DNA from: Achromobacter pestifer
GTDB taxonomy: Bacteria > Pseudomonadota > Gammaproteobacteria > Burkholderiales > Burkholderiaceae_B
Reading direction: 5' to 3'
DNA: 64,000 nucleotides
NCBI RefSeq assembly: GCF_013267355.1
Contig: NZ_CP053985.1
Coordinates: forward strand, 124,001-188,000
In this document: positions 44,219-53,559 of the stretch, piece by piece
Position numbering within the stretch: the first letter of the stretch is position 1
Layout: each line of letters starts with the position of its first letter
Program-made: the position numbers and the translations under genes
Notes under the pieces: generated by a model
Seen by the model: the letters and a program-made list of their open reading frames with translations, nothing else
Databases searched by the model: none
Told to the model about the DNA's origin: nothing

Positions 44219-46024
44219 ATGAACGCTCCTGACACGCGGCCCGAGCGCCGCGGCGGTTTTTCCACCCTGCGCACCCTCTTTCCCTATCTCTGGCCGCCCG
44301 GCGAGACGGGCCTGAAAACACGGGTGGTCGCGGCCCTGCTGTGCCTGCTCACGGCCAAGGTGGCCACGGTCTATGTCCCCTTGCTGTACAAGCACGCCAT
44401 CGACGAGCTGGGCCAGGGCGCCCCAGGCGCCGTTACCGTGCCGCTGGGCCTGATCCTGGCCTATGGCACGGCCCGGGTGCTTTCCCTGCTGTTCTCGGAG
44501 CTGCGCGATGCGATCTTCGCGCGGGTCGGGCAGCACGCGATCCGCGCAGTCGGCCTGCAGGTCTTTCGCCATCTGCATGCGCTGTCGCTGCGCTTTCACC
44601 TGACGCGCCAGACCGGTGGCCTGAACCGCGCCATCGAACGCGGCACCAAGGGCATCCAGACCCTGCTGTCGTTCCTGCTCTTCAGCATCCTGCCGACCTT
44701 CTTCGAGATCGGGCTGGTCTGCGTGGTGCTGTGGAAGATGTTCGACATCTGGCTGGCGCTGGCCACCGGCGCCACCGTCACGCTGTACATGGCGTACACG
44801 CTGCTCGTCACGGAATGGCGCGCCAAGTTCCGGCGCCAGATGAACGAAACCGATTCCGAGGCCAACACCAAGGCCATCGAAAGCCTGCTGAACTACGAGA
44901 CGGTCAAGTACTTCGGCAATGAGGCGCACGAAGCGCGCCGCTACGACGCGTCGCTCACCCGCTATGAGCGCGCCGCCGTGCGCAGCCAGGTCAGCCTGTC
45001 CATCCTCAACATCGGCCAGGCCGCCATCATCTCGGTGGGCCTGACCCTGGTCATGTGGATGGCCGCCACCGGCATTGCCGAGGGCCGCTACACGCTGGGC
45101 GATTTCGTGCTGGTCAACACCTACCTGCTGCAGCTGTACCAGCCGCTGAGCTTCTTCGGCTTCGTCTACCGCGAAATCAAGCAGGCCATCATCGACATGG
45201 AGCGCATGTTCGAGCTGCTGGGACAGGACCGCGAAGTGGCCGACAGCCCCGATGCCCAGCCCTTGCGCGTGGCGGGCGGCGCGGTGGAGTTCCGCGACGT
45301 GCATTTCGGCTACGACGCGCGCCGCTCCATCCTGAAAGGCGTCAGCTTCACCATTGAGGCCGGCAAGACCGTGGCCGTGGTCGGCACGTCGGGCGCGGGG
45401 AAGTCGACCATCGCGCGCCTGCTGTTCCGCTTCTATGACGCGGACGGCGGCGCGATCCTGATCGACGGCCAGGACGTGCGCAACGTGACGCAAGCCAGCC
45501 TGCGGGCCGCGATCGGGGTCGTGCCGCAGGACACGGTGCTGTTCAACGACACCATCCTCTACAACATCGGCTACGGCCGCCCCGGCGCCAGCGAGGACGA
45601 GATCCAGGCGGCGGCGCGCCTGGCGCATATCCACGACCTGATCATGGCCATGCCGGACGGCTACCAGACCATGGTGGGCGAACGCGGACTGAAACTGTCC
45701 GGTGGCGAAAAACAGCGCGTGGCGATCGCCCGGACCATCCTGAAGAACCCGCCCATCTTCCTGTTCGACGAAGCCACCAGCGCGCTGGACACGCACACGG
45801 AACGCGAAATCCAGGCCAATCTGCGCGAAGTCAGCCAGGGCCGCAGCACGCTGATCATCGCCCACCGCCTGTCCACCGTGGCGGACGCGGACGAGATCAT
45901 CGTGCTGGCCGAGGGCCGCATCGTCGAGCGCGGCCGCCATGCGCAGCTGCTGGCGCAGGGCGGCCTCTACGCCAGCATGTGGGCGCGCCAGCAGGACAGC
46001 GCCCAGACTGCTGCCACGGATTGA
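44219..46024 (+). CDS. Atm1-type ABC exporter (ABCB7/HMT1 family half-transporter)
   Basis: A 601-residue half-transporter: six membrane helices (about 25-330) fused to an ATPase with Walker A GTSGAGKST, signature LSGGEKQRVAIAR, Walker B IFLFDEATSALD and the His-loop AHRLSTV. The membrane part has ATM1-type features (NYETVKYFGNE, TDSEANTKAIESLLNYE). Bacterial members export glutathione-derived conjugates of metals or polysulfide and help metal tolerance. The start is uncertain: MNAPDTRPE at 44219 is preferred, with alternatives at 44201 (ATG) and 44165 (GTG). No strong ribosome binding site separates them. Confidence 0.92.
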   Translation: MNAPDTRPERRGGFSTLRTLFPYLWPPGETGLKTRVVAALLCLLTAKVATVYVPLLYKHAIDELGQGAPGAVTVPLGLILAYGTARVLSLLFSELRDAIFARVGQHAIRAVGLQVFRHLHALSLRFHLTRQTGGLNRAIERGTKGIQTLLSFLLFSILPTFFEIGLVCVVLWKMFDIWLALATGATVTLYMAYTLLVTEWRAKFRRQMNETDSEANTKAIESLLNYETVKYFGNEAHEARRYDASLTRYERAAVRSQVSLSILNIGQAAIISVGLTLVMWMAATGIAEGRYTLGDFVLVNTYLLQLYQPLSFFGFVYREIKQAIIDMERMFELLGQDREVADSPDAQPLRVAGGAVEFRDVHFGYDARRSILKGVSFTIEAGKTVAVVGTSGAGKSTIARLLFRFYDADGGAILIDGQDVRNVTQASLRAAIGVVPQDTVLFNDTILYNIGYGRPGASEDEIQAAARLAHIHDLIMAMPDGYQTMVGERGLKLSGGEKQRVAIARTILKNPPIFLFDEATSALDTHTEREIQANLREVSQGRSTLIIAHRLSTVADADEIIVLAEGRIVERGRHAQLLAQGGLYASMWARQQDSAQTAATD

Positions 46025-46076
46025 CAAGCTTTCCGCCCTGTCCGAATATCGCACCCTTTTGATTTCCAGGCTCATC

Positions 46077-46472
46077 ATGCAGGATTCAGCTCCTTCCCCC
46101 GCCGTCCGCGTCTGCGCCTCCTCCGACCTCGCCAACGGCGGCCTGGGCGTGAAGATCCCCGTGTCGGATGCCGCGGGCCGCACCACGGCCTTCTTCGTGC
46201 GCTACCAGGACCGCGTCCACGGCTATCTGAACCGCTGCGCTCACGTAGGCGTGGAACTGGATTGGGAAGGCAGCTTTTTCACCCGCGCCGGCGACCTGAT
46301 CATGTGCGCGCGCCACGGCGCCACCTACCAGCCGGACACCGGGCTGTGCGTGGGCGGCCCCTGTAAGAATGGCCGCCTGACCGTGCTCGCCGTCGAGGAA
46401 CGCGACGGCGCGGTCTACTGGCAGCCGGCCGGCAAGATCCGTCCTTGGGAAGACGCGGCCGCCCAGGGCTGA
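46077..46472 (+). CDS. Rieske [2Fe-2S] protein
   Basis: A 131-residue single-domain Rieske protein. The cluster ligands are Cys54-x-His56 (RCAHVG) and Cys77-x2-His80 (CARHGA), 21 residues apart. There is no signal peptide or membrane helix, so it is probably a soluble electron carrier or the ferredoxin part of an oxygenase. No oxygenase subunit is nearby. It follows the ABC exporter by 52 bases on the same strand and may share its transcript. The link could be iron-sulfur or thiol metabolism, but that is speculation. Confidence 0.88.
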   Translation: MQDSAPSPAVRVCASSDLANGGLGVKIPVSDAAGRTTAFFVRYQDRVHGYLNRCAHVGVELDWEGSFFTRAGDLIMCARHGATYQPDTGLCVGGPCKNGRLTVLAVEERDGAVYWQPAGKIRPWEDAAAQG

Positions 46473-46500
46473 CCGCTCAGGCCAGAACCTTGCGCGGACT

Positions 46501-47484
46501 TCAGGCTTGCGCCACCGCGGCTTCAGCCGGTGCCTGCCGTTCCGCGTAGCGGCGCGCCAGCACCGCGCAGACCATCAGCTGCATCTGGTGGAAGATCATC
46601 AGCGGCAGCACCACCACGCCCATCTGCGAGGTGCCGAACAGCACCGTGGCCAGCGGAATGCCCGAGGCCAGCGACTTCTTCGAGCCGCAGAAGACCAGCG
46701 TGATCTCGTTTTCCTTGGACAGCCCCAGCTTGCGGCTGCCCCAGGTCGTCACCAGCAGCACCGTTCCCAGCAACAAGGCGTTGACCAGCACCATGGAGGC
46801 CAGGCCGATGGGCGGGAACGCGTGCCAGATGCCCTGCGCCACCGCCTCGCTGAACGCCGTATAGACGGCCAGCAGGATGGAGCTGCGGTCCACTTTCGAC
46901 AGCGTCCGGCTGTTGCGCTGCGCCCAGGCGCCGATCCAGGGCCGCAGCAGGCTGCCCACCGCGAACGGCAGCAGCAGCTGCAGCAGGATGCGGCCGGCGT
47001 CGGCCAGCCCATGCCCGCCGCCCTGGCGATGCAGCAGCACCGCCACCAGCAGCGGCGTCAGCACCGTACCCAGCAGGTTCGACGCGGTCGCCGCGCAGAT
47101 CGCGCCCGGCACATTGCCGCGCGCCATGGAGGTGAAGGCGATCGAAGACTGCACGGTGGAAGACAGGGTGCAGACAAACAGCACGCCCAGCCACAGCGAC
47201 GGCGTCAACAGGTTGGGAAACAGCGCCCGCAAGCCCAACCCCAGCGCGGGAAACAGCAGGAAGGTACAGGCCAGGATCAGCGCGTGCAGGCGCACGTCCT
47301 TCACGCCCGCCACGATGGCGTCGGTGGACAGCCGGGCGCCGTGCAGGAAGAACAGCAGCGAAATGGCGATGTTGCTGGCCACGGTCATGAACGCCGCGCC
47401 CTTGCCCACGGCCGGGAAAAAGCTGGCGAAGACCACCGTGGCGATCAGGATGAGCGTGAATTGGTCGGGCAGGAAGCGGCGCAT
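46501..47484 (-). CDS. Bile acid:sodium symporter-like transporter (SBF-like, YfeH type)
   Basis: A 327-residue membrane protein with about ten helices. Family patterns include SLLFFLHGARLSTDAIVAG, CTLSSTVQSSIAFTSMARGN and VFCGSKKSLASGIPLA, the last typical of SBF-like proteins. It is probably a secondary transporter for an organic anion. The start MRRFLPDQF is taken at 47484; an in-frame extension of 21 residues looks non-conserved. It is divergent from a LysR-type gene 107 bases away, its likely regulator. Confidence 0.88.
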   Translation of the reverse strand: MRRFLPDQFTLILIATVVFASFFPAVGKGAAFMTVASNIAISLLFFLHGARLSTDAIVAGVKDVRLHALILACTFLLFPALGLGLRALFPNLLTPSLWLGVLFVCTLSSTVQSSIAFTSMARGNVPGAICAATASNLLGTVLTPLLVAVLLHRQGGGHGLADAGRILLQLLLPFAVGSLLRPWIGAWAQRNSRTLSKVDRSSILLAVYTAFSEAVAQGIWHAFPPIGLASMVLVNALLLGTVLLVTTWGSRKLGLSKENEITLVFCGSKKSLASGIPLATVLFGTSQMGVVVLPLMIFHQMQLMVCAVLARRYAERQAPAEAAVAQA

Positions 47485-47591
47485 GGCAAAGATTTCCGTG
47501 GGGATTGCGGAAACTATAGGCACGGCGCTTGCCATCGTGAAGCCCACTAGGTACTTTAACTGTCATCGGACTTTCCTATGACCATACCACC

Positions 47592-48434
47592 ATGCTCAAT
47601 CCCCTGTGGCTCAAGACCTTCGCCGCGGCCGCCGCCGCGCCCAGCTTCACCGAAACCGCCCGGCGCCTGGGCCTGACCCAGCCCACGGTGAGCGAACACA
47701 TCCGCCAGCTGGAGCAAGCCCTGAACCGGCGCCTGTTCCAGCGCGACACGCATTCGCTGGCGCTCACCAGCGATGGCCGCAGCCTGCTGGTGCATGCGCA
47801 GATCATCCTGGACGCGCACGAGCGGGCCGAGCGCCTGTTCGACGCGCCCCGCCTGCGCGGCCGCGTGCGCCTGGGCACCTCGGACGACCTGGCGATGGGT
47901 CCCCTGCCCGACGTGCTGGCCGCCTTCCGGCTGGCCCATCCCGAGGTGGAACTGGACCTGACCATCGGCGTCACCAGCGAGCTCTACAAGCTGCTGGACG
48001 ACAATGGCCTGGACGTGATGATAGGCAAGCGCCGCAAGGGCGACCGCCGCGGCCAGACCCTGCACAAGGAAGCCCTGCTGTGGCGGGCCAAGGAAGGCCT
48101 GCGCGTGGCGCCCGGCGAACCGCTGCCGCTGATCCTGCTGCGCGAACCCAGCGTGACGCGCAGCCTGACGCTGGACGCGCTGGCGCGCGCCGGACGCAGC
48201 TGGCAGATCGTGTGCACCAGCACCAGCTACGCGGGCTGCCAGGCGGCCGCCCGCGCCGGCCTGGGCATCACGGTGCAGCCTTCGCACCTGTCCACGCTGG
48301 GCCTCGCCGCGCCGGCAGGCGCCGCGCTGCTGCCCGCCTTGCCGCAGGTGGAATTCATCGTGATCTCGGCGCCCGCGCCCAACAAGCCCACGCGGGCGCT
48401 GACCGAGATCTTGATGCGCAGCACGCTGACCTGA
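47592..48434 (+). CDS. LysR-family transcriptional regulator
   Basis: A 280-residue regulator with the usual N-terminal helix-turn-helix (FAAAAAAPSFTETARRLGLTQPTVSEHIRQLEQALNRRLF) and an effector domain (about 92-275). It is divergent from the SBF-like transporter gene. The arrangement and a 107-base shared promoter region suggest regulation of that transporter and of itself. The effector is unknown. It converges with osmC, nine bases away, without a visible terminator. Confidence 0.93.
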   Translation: MLNPLWLKTFAAAAAAPSFTETARRLGLTQPTVSEHIRQLEQALNRRLFQRDTHSLALTSDGRSLLVHAQIILDAHERAERLFDAPRLRGRVRLGTSDDLAMGPLPDVLAAFRLAHPEVELDLTIGVTSELYKLLDDNGLDVMIGKRRKGDRRGQTLHKEALLWRAKEGLRVAPGEPLPLILLREPSVTRSLTLDALARAGRSWQIVCTSTSYAGCQAAARAGLGITVQPSHLSTLGLAAPAGAALLPALPQVEFIVISAPAPNKPTRALTEILMRSTLT

Positions 48435-48443
48435 GGCCTTTTC

Positions 48444-48977
48444 TTACTGCGCCGCCGAGCGGGTGTGCTGTACGCGGCCTTCCAGCGGCTGCGGCTGCTT
48501 GAGCAGGTTCAGGATCGGGCACCATTGCTCCACCGCCTCATGCACGGCGCGCACCGCGCTCTCGTCGGCTGGCGACACGATGTGCACGGTATAGCGGATG
48601 TTGTGCGGAAAGAACGGCACCTGCTCATAGCCCGGCTTGCCGCCGCGCGGGTCCAGATCGCCTTCGATCTCCACCTGCAACGACTCCAGCGGCAATTCGA
48701 GTTCGGCCGCCTTGATCAGGAAGATGTGCGTCAGGCAACTGCCCAGCGATCCCAGCAGCAGCTCGGGCGAACTCGGCCCCAGATCGTAGCCCGCGAAATC
48801 GGCGGGACTGTCGCTGACCACCTGGTGATCGCGGATCCGGATGCGGCGCACGCCGCTGCGGCCTTCGGCGCTGACCTGCGCGCGTAATTTCACCGGTGTC
48901 AGGGCGTGCGGATCGCGCGCGTTGCGCGTCAGCACGGCTTGGCGTTTCTGGCCCAGATATTCGTTCAGCGTACTCAT
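48444..48977 (-). CDS. OsmC-family protein
   Basis: A 177-residue OsmC/Ohr-superfamily protein. Members are thiol peroxidases or related proteins; two cysteines are present, in LLGSLGSCLTH and QWCPILNLL, matching the redox pair positions. It could reduce organic hydroperoxides or act on reactive sulfur. The gene follows the cytochrome c gene by 49 bases and is the last gene of the ABC uptake operon, which is an unusual setting. Confidence 0.85.
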   Translation of the reverse strand: MSTLNEYLGQKRQAVLTRNARDPHALTPVKLRAQVSAEGRSGVRRIRIRDHQVVSDSPADFAGYDLGPSSPELLLGSLGSCLTHIFLIKAAELELPLESLQVEIEGDLDPRGGKPGYEQVPFFPHNIRYTVHIVSPADESAVRAVHEAVEQWCPILNLLKQPQPLEGRVQHTRSAAQ

Positions 48978-49026
48978 GTTGCAGACCTCGCTTGGGGTGG
49001 GTATGTGCTTGGGGCAAGCGCCGCGG

Positions 49027-50199
49027 CTAGTGTTCGCGGCGCGTATCCGGAATAGCGATGGGCGCACGATCCATCGCCTGCAATAGTTGGCCCAGGCCGC
49101 GCGCCGTCGTGCCCTCCATCCGCCCTCCCGGGCCGCAAACATCATCCGCGCTGGTCCAGGCCGGCGCCGCGCCCGGCAAACGGCGGGCGCGCAGCCAGCC
49201 CTGGCGGTCGACCATGAACTGCGCGCCGGCCAGCTGGTCCGGCGGCACGCCTGCCGCCAGCGCGTAGGCGTTCCACGCGTCCACGCCCGCGGCCACGCAA
49301 TCCGCGGCCACGTCCTGGCTCTCGCCACGCGTCAGCGCCACGGTCAGCAGACGCGGATCCTGCGGTTCCTCGGGCGCGTCCGGCGCATGCGCCATCACCC
49401 GCAAGGGCAGTCCGCGCAAGCCGCTGATCCGTGTCGCCCGGCCGTCGCGGCAAACGAGTTCCACGACGGGCGCGGCGACCGCCGGCATGCCGCCGCCGCT
49501 GACGCCATAGGCCCGCAGGCGCAGATAGTCCAGCACCTGCCAGATCTCTTCCGCATTCAGCATTGCGCCGAACGCCGGCATCGCGGGTTTGGCCGCCGGC
49601 TCCTGGCCGCCATGCGCGATGCGCCAGTGCAGCTCGCCTTCGAGCCTGTTCTGGAACAGGGCCGGTCCCAGCACGCTGGGCCACACCGGCAGGCTGGCCG
49701 CAAGCGCGCCCCGCCCATCGGCCGCGGCGCCATGGCATGCGGCGCAATGCGCCTGGTACAGCCGCCCGCCTTGCAGCAGATTGGCGTCGGAAAACGGCAG
49801 GGGTGAGCGCTGATACGAGGAGCTGTGCGCCTCGGTCAGCAACATCCGCGGACTCGGCCAGTCGGTCAGCAGCGCCAGCGCGGCGGCGGCGCTGAGCCAT
49901 GCCAGCCGCCAGCGTTTGGCGAACAGCGCGCCGCACAGCAGCGCCAGTGCCGCCGCCGACTGCGCCAACGCCAGCCACAGCTGGCGCCAGGTGTGCGGAC
50001 TGACGGGCAAGTCCGGGTCGTAGCGCCACGCGAACGGCCAGTACGACAACACCGGCGCCTGGCCCAGCGACCGCCAGACCGCGACAGCCAGGGTCAGCGC
50101 CAACACGGCGAACCCGAGCGTCAGCAGCGCCGCCACGCGCCGCCAGGCCCACCGCACCGCGCCAGCGGCATCCGCCGGCCGGCGTTGCGCGATGCTCAC
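49027..50199 (-). CDS. Membrane-anchored c-type cytochrome with unusual C-terminal extension
   Basis: A 390-residue protein. About three N-terminal helices (roughly 20-45, 70-90 and 95-112) precede a cytochrome c domain with haem site HCAACHG; the fold continues to PAFGAMLNAEEIWQVLDYLR, whose Met is the likely distal ligand. The last 165 or so residues (from VCRDGRATRISGL) form an extra domain I do not recognise, with three cysteines. The start is GTG at 50199, overlapping the ATPase stop (GTGA), so the gene is translationally tied to an ABC importer. An electron-transfer role in metabolism of the imported compound is inferred. Confidence 0.8.
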   Translation of the reverse strand: MSIAQRRPADAAGAVRWAWRRVAALLTLGFAVLALTLAVAVWRSLGQAPVLSYWPFAWRYDPDLPVSPHTWRQLWLALAQSAAALALLCGALFAKRWRLAWLSAAAALALLTDWPSPRMLLTEAHSSSYQRSPLPFSDANLLQGGRLYQAHCAACHGAAADGRGALAASLPVWPSVLGPALFQNRLEGELHWRIAHGGQEPAAKPAMPAFGAMLNAEEIWQVLDYLRLRAYGVSGGGMPAVAAPVVELVCRDGRATRISGLRGLPLRVMAHAPDAPEEPQDPRLLTVALTRGESQDVAADCVAAGVDAWNAYALAAGVPPDQLAGAQFMVDRQGWLRARRLPGAAPAWTSADDVCGPGGRMEGTTARGLGQLLQAMDRAPIAIPDTRREH

Positions 50200-50987
50200 C
50201 ACGTTGCGTCCAGCCCCAGCAAGGCCAGCGCGCGATGGCGCAACGCCGCCAGGCGCGGATCGCCGCGATGCCTGGGGTACGGCAGATCGTTGACGATCTC
50301 GTCCTTGATCCGCGCAGGCCGCTCGCTCAGCACCACGATGCGCGTGGCCATGAACAGCGCCTCTTCCACGTCGTGCGTGACCAGCAAGGCCGTGTAGCCT
50401 TCGCGTTGCCACAGGTCCACCAGTTCGGACTGCATGGCGATGCGGGTCAGCGAGTCCAGCTTGCCCAGCGGCTCGTCCAGGATCAAGATGCGCGGATCAT
50501 TGACCAGCGCCCGCGCCAGCGCGGCGCGCTGCGCCATGCCGCCGGACAGCTGATGCGGATAGGCGTGGCCAAACGCCTTCAGGCCCACGCGCTGCAAGGC
50601 CTCGTCCACCCGGCTGCGCTGCGTCTTCAACAGGCCGCGCGCCTGCAGCCCCAGGGCCACGTTGTCCCAGACCGTGCGCCAGGGATACAGCGTGGGGTCC
50701 TGAAACACCACGATGCGCGAAGGCGAAGGCCCCGTGATCGGCTCGCCGTCCGCCAGCAAGCCGCCTTCAGCCGGCGGCTCCAGGCCCGCCACCAGGCGCA
50801 GCAGCGTCGACTTGCCGCATCCGCTGGGCCCCAGCAGGGCCACGAACTCGCCCGGCTTCACGTCCAGGTCTATGCCGTCCAGCACCGGCAGCTGGGCGCC
50901 GTCCAGGTCGAAGTGATGGTTCACGCCGCGCACGGCCAGCGCGGCGCCGGCCGCATCCCGCTTTTCAGGCACCGCTGCCGCTACCAT
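50196..50987 (-). CDS. ABC transporter ATP-binding protein (nitrate/sulfonate/taurine type)
   Basis: A 263-residue ATPase with Walker A GPSGCGKST, Q-loop VFQDPTLYPWRTV, signature LSGGMAQRAALARAL, Walker B ILILDEP and the H-loop VTHDVEEA. It is most like SsuB/TauB proteins that energise uptake of sulfonates, nitrate or similar small anions. The ATG at 50987 overlaps the end of the permease gene, and its stop overlaps the cytochrome start. It follows the receptor and permease in one operon. Confidence 0.93.
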   Translation of the reverse strand: MVAAAVPEKRDAAGAALAVRGVNHHFDLDGAQLPVLDGIDLDVKPGEFVALLGPSGCGKSTLLRLVAGLEPPAEGGLLADGEPITGPSPSRIVVFQDPTLYPWRTVWDNVALGLQARGLLKTQRSRVDEALQRVGLKAFGHAYPHQLSGGMAQRAALARALVNDPRILILDEPLGKLDSLTRIAMQSELVDLWQREGYTALLVTHDVEEALFMATRIVVLSERPARIKDEIVNDLPYPRHRGDPRLAALRHRALALLGLDATW

Positions 50988-51997
50988 TTCACGACTCCCT
51001 TCTGCCAGGCCAGGAGGCGGTCGCGCCCCAGGAACAACAAGGTGATGAGGCCCGAGAAAACCAGCGCCATCACGAACAGCGCGCCGTACATATTGGCGTA
51101 GGACGCCCAGCCCTGGGCCCATGACAGATACCAGCCCAGCCCGGACTTCACCCCCATCATCTCGGCCGCCACCAGCACCGAGAACGATGCGCCCAGGCCC
51201 ATGAACAGGCCCACGAAAACCTGCGGCAAGGCCGCCGGGATCGCCACGCGCAGCACCAGGAACCACTCGTTGGCGCCCATGGTGCGCGCCACGTCGTAGT
51301 AGGCCCGGTTCACGCCCGCCACGCCCGACCAGGTCAGCACCGTGACCGGGAACCAGGTGGCCAGCGCGATCAGGAAGACCGCTGCCGACCAGCTCGACGG
51401 AAAGAAGAAGAACGCCATCGGCAGCAAGGCCGTGGACGGCACCGGCCCCAGGAAACGCAGCACCGGATGCACCCAGTAGCCCAGGCCGCGCGACCAGCCG
51501 ATGGCGACCCCGGTCAGGAATCCGGCCGCCGCGCCCAGCAGAAAGCCATTGGCCAGCAGCCACAGCGAATTCACCAGGCTGTCGGCCAGCCGCTTGTAGT
51601 CGGAGGCGTAAACCTCGATCAGCGATTGCGGCGGCGCGAAGAACGGACTGGGCAGAAGCGCCAGCTTGGCCGTCACGATTTCCCAGGCGCCCACCGCCAG
51701 GGCCAACACCACCAGCCAGGGACCCGCGCGATGCAAGGCACGCACCGCACGCAACTGGCCTGCCCCCGGCGCCGCAACCAACAGCAGCAGCACCGCCAGC
51801 GTCAATGCCCCCGCGCCGAATTCGCGCGTATAGCCCCAGGACGAGAAGCCCACCTCGACGTTCGGCCACGCCAGCGTCACGCCGCCCACGCCCGCCCACA
51901 GCGCGGCGGCCGCGATGCCGGTCTTCCACAAGCGCCAGTCGCGCGCGGGCGGATTCGCGCCCGCGGCCGGAGCATGCAATACGTCAGCCGAGGACAT
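50981..51997 (-). CDS. ABC transporter permease (nitrate/sulfonate/taurine type) with extra N-terminal helices
   Basis: A 338-residue permease. The C-terminal 250 residues are a standard SsuC-type domain with the ATPase-contacting loop (DVARTMGANEWFLVLRVAIPAALP) and about six helices. The first 90 residues add two or three more hydrophobic segments (about 25-45, 60-78 and 93-110), longer than the usual 250-270 residue family. It overlaps the receptor gene by 14 bases and the ATPase gene by seven. Confidence 0.9.
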   Translation of the reverse strand: MSSADVLHAPAAGANPPARDWRLWKTGIAAAALWAGVGGVTLAWPNVEVGFSSWGYTREFGAGALTLAVLLLLVAAPGAGQLRAVRALHRAGPWLVVLALAVGAWEIVTAKLALLPSPFFAPPQSLIEVYASDYKRLADSLVNSLWLLANGFLLGAAAGFLTGVAIGWSRGLGYWVHPVLRFLGPVPSTALLPMAFFFFPSSWSAAVFLIALATWFPVTVLTWSGVAGVNRAYYDVARTMGANEWFLVLRVAIPAALPQVFVGLFMGLGASFSVLVAAEMMGVKSGLGWYLSWAQGWASYANMYGALFVMALVFSGLITLLFLGRDRLLAWQKGVVKW

Positions 51998-53015
51998 TGG
52001 GCACCACCACTTGCGCGTATTTGTTGACGTCCAGGCCCGCGCTCAGCACCTTGATCGTCTTCAGATCCCGGGCGTAGCCCACGATCTCTTCGCGCAACGC
52101 GGCGCCCGTCGAGGCATGGCCATGGCTATGGCTGCGCAGGATCGCGGCGACGCGTTCGGCGGGCACCTTGCCGGGCACATAGGGCGCGAAGATACGCGCC
52201 GTCTCATCCGGATTGGAAGCCGTCCAGCGCTGCGCGTCGATCACCGCGCGCGCAATGGCTGCCGCGGCCTCGGGATCCTTGCGCACCAGGTCGCCGCGCA
52301 GGCCCAGCACGCAGCAGGTGCGGTTCTCGTAGTCGCCCTCGATGTTGGTGGCGATCTCGCGCAGCTTGTTGTCTTCGCGCAGCGTGTAGATCAGCGGATC
52401 GTCGCCCGCGATGGCGTCGACCTCGCCCTTGCGCAGGACCTCGCCGAACAGGTCCTGGGGATACTGGCGCCAGTCCACCGATTCAGGATCGATGCCCAAC
52501 TGCGCCACGCGGATCGCGAAGAAATTCTTCACCGGGCTGGCCTGGTCCGACACGGCCACGCGGCGGCCCTTCAGATCGTTGACGCTCTTGATGGGTGAAT
52601 CCTGCGCCGTCAGCAAGCGCATGCAACCGCCATGCGTGCCCACCGCCAGCTTCACGTCGAAGCCCTGTTCCAGCGGCTTCAACCAACGCAGCGCCATGCC
52701 GATGCCGCCATCGGCGTGGCCGGTGGCGATCGCCTCCAGCAGCTGGTCGGTGGAGCCGCTGAAGTTGATGCGTTCGACCTTGAGGTTGTATTTGTCGAAG
52801 AAGCCGCGCTCCAGCGCCACGGACACGGGCGACTGGCAGACCGCGGTCTGGCTCCATGCGATCTTGAAAGTGCGCGGCGCGGCATTGGCGGCCAGCACGC
52901 GCGAACCCAACATGCCCAGCGGCGCGGCAAGACCCGCGGCGCCTGCCGCGCGCAACAGCGCGCGGCGCGAGATTCCCTGCGTGGAGATGGCGCGGGAATG
53001 GACGTTCGTATTCAT
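51984..53015 (-). CDS. ABC transporter substrate-binding protein with Tat-type signal (SsuA/NMT1-like)
   Basis: A 343-residue periplasmic receptor. The N-terminus has a twin-arginine motif (SRRALLRAAGAAGLAAP), suggesting Tat export and perhaps a bound cofactor or pre-folding. The mature part is SsuA/TauA/NMT1-like (FKIAWSQTAVCQSPVSVALERGFF, KGRRVAVSDQASPVKNF, DAIAGDDPLIYT). The cysteine pairs GGCMRL and RTCCVLG are noteworthy. The ligand is not predictable. The ATG at 53015 has AAGGAAGG just upstream. It is the first gene of the ABC/cytochrome/OsmC operon. Confidence 0.9.
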   Translation of the reverse strand: MNTNVHSRAISTQGISRRALLRAAGAAGLAAPLGMLGSRVLAANAAPRTFKIAWSQTAVCQSPVSVALERGFFDKYNLKVERINFSGSTDQLLEAIATGHADGGIGMALRWLKPLEQGFDVKLAVGTHGGCMRLLTAQDSPIKSVNDLKGRRVAVSDQASPVKNFFAIRVAQLGIDPESVDWRQYPQDLFGEVLRKGEVDAIAGDDPLIYTLREDNKLREIATNIEGDYENRTCCVLGLRGDLVRKDPEAAAAIARAVIDAQRWTASNPDETARIFAPYVPGKVPAERVAAILRSHSHGHASTGAALREEIVGYARDLKTIKVLSAGLDVNKYAQVVVPNVLG

Positions 53016-53145
53016 CAACCTTCCTTTTGAGCAGACTGTGAATGGCGATGATTGCCATGCGGCATCATCGGCCTGCGCTCAGGGGTTGGACAAATACAAA
53101 GTCGGGATAACAATATGGGCGGCGCATGGCCGCCCGGGGGCCGGA

Positions 53146-53487
53146 CTATTCGGGCAGATGGTCCGGAACGCCGTCCTCGTCGACCTGCTTGACGCGGTCG
53201 AGCGCGTTGCGCGCGGCCGACATGGCCTCCACCGTGCTGCGGAAGCGCCGGCTGATGAAGATCTCGAAAGTCTGGGTGTCAGGCTCCGCGTCCGTCGCGG
53301 CTTGCTGTGCGGCTGCACCCGCTTGTTCTTGCGCGTCCGCCTGGGCCGCGGCCTGCGCGTCCAGTTCGGCCTGGCTCTTTTTCTTTGGCAGCCGCCGCGT
53401 TTCGATGAAAGCGCGCGGCGGCACGCGCCCCTCGGGTTGGGTCGCGTACGCGAGCACCGAAAATCCGTTGATGATCTTCTCAGCCAT
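53146..53487 (-). CDS. Hypothetical protein with low-complexity Ala/Gln linker
   Basis: A 113-residue protein. Its start (MAEKIINGFSVLAYAT) and end (FEIFISRRFRSTVEAMSAARNALDRVKQVDEDG) look folded. They are joined by an alanine- and glutamine-rich segment (about 38-67). A GGAA lies at good spacing before the ATG at 53487. I do not recognise the family. It follows the hydrolase gene by 72 bases on the same strand. Confidence 0.6.
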   Translation of the reverse strand: MAEKIINGFSVLAYATQPEGRVPPRAFIETRRLPKKKSQAELDAQAAAQADAQEQAGAAAQQAATDAEPDTQTFEIFISRRFRSTVEAMSAARNALDRVKQVDEDGVPDHLPE

Positions 53488-53559
53488 TGCGGTTCCGTGA
53501 AGCCGCACCCGAAAAGGGCGCGATTCCTTGTTACCGACTACGGCCATCCACAGGGAAAC

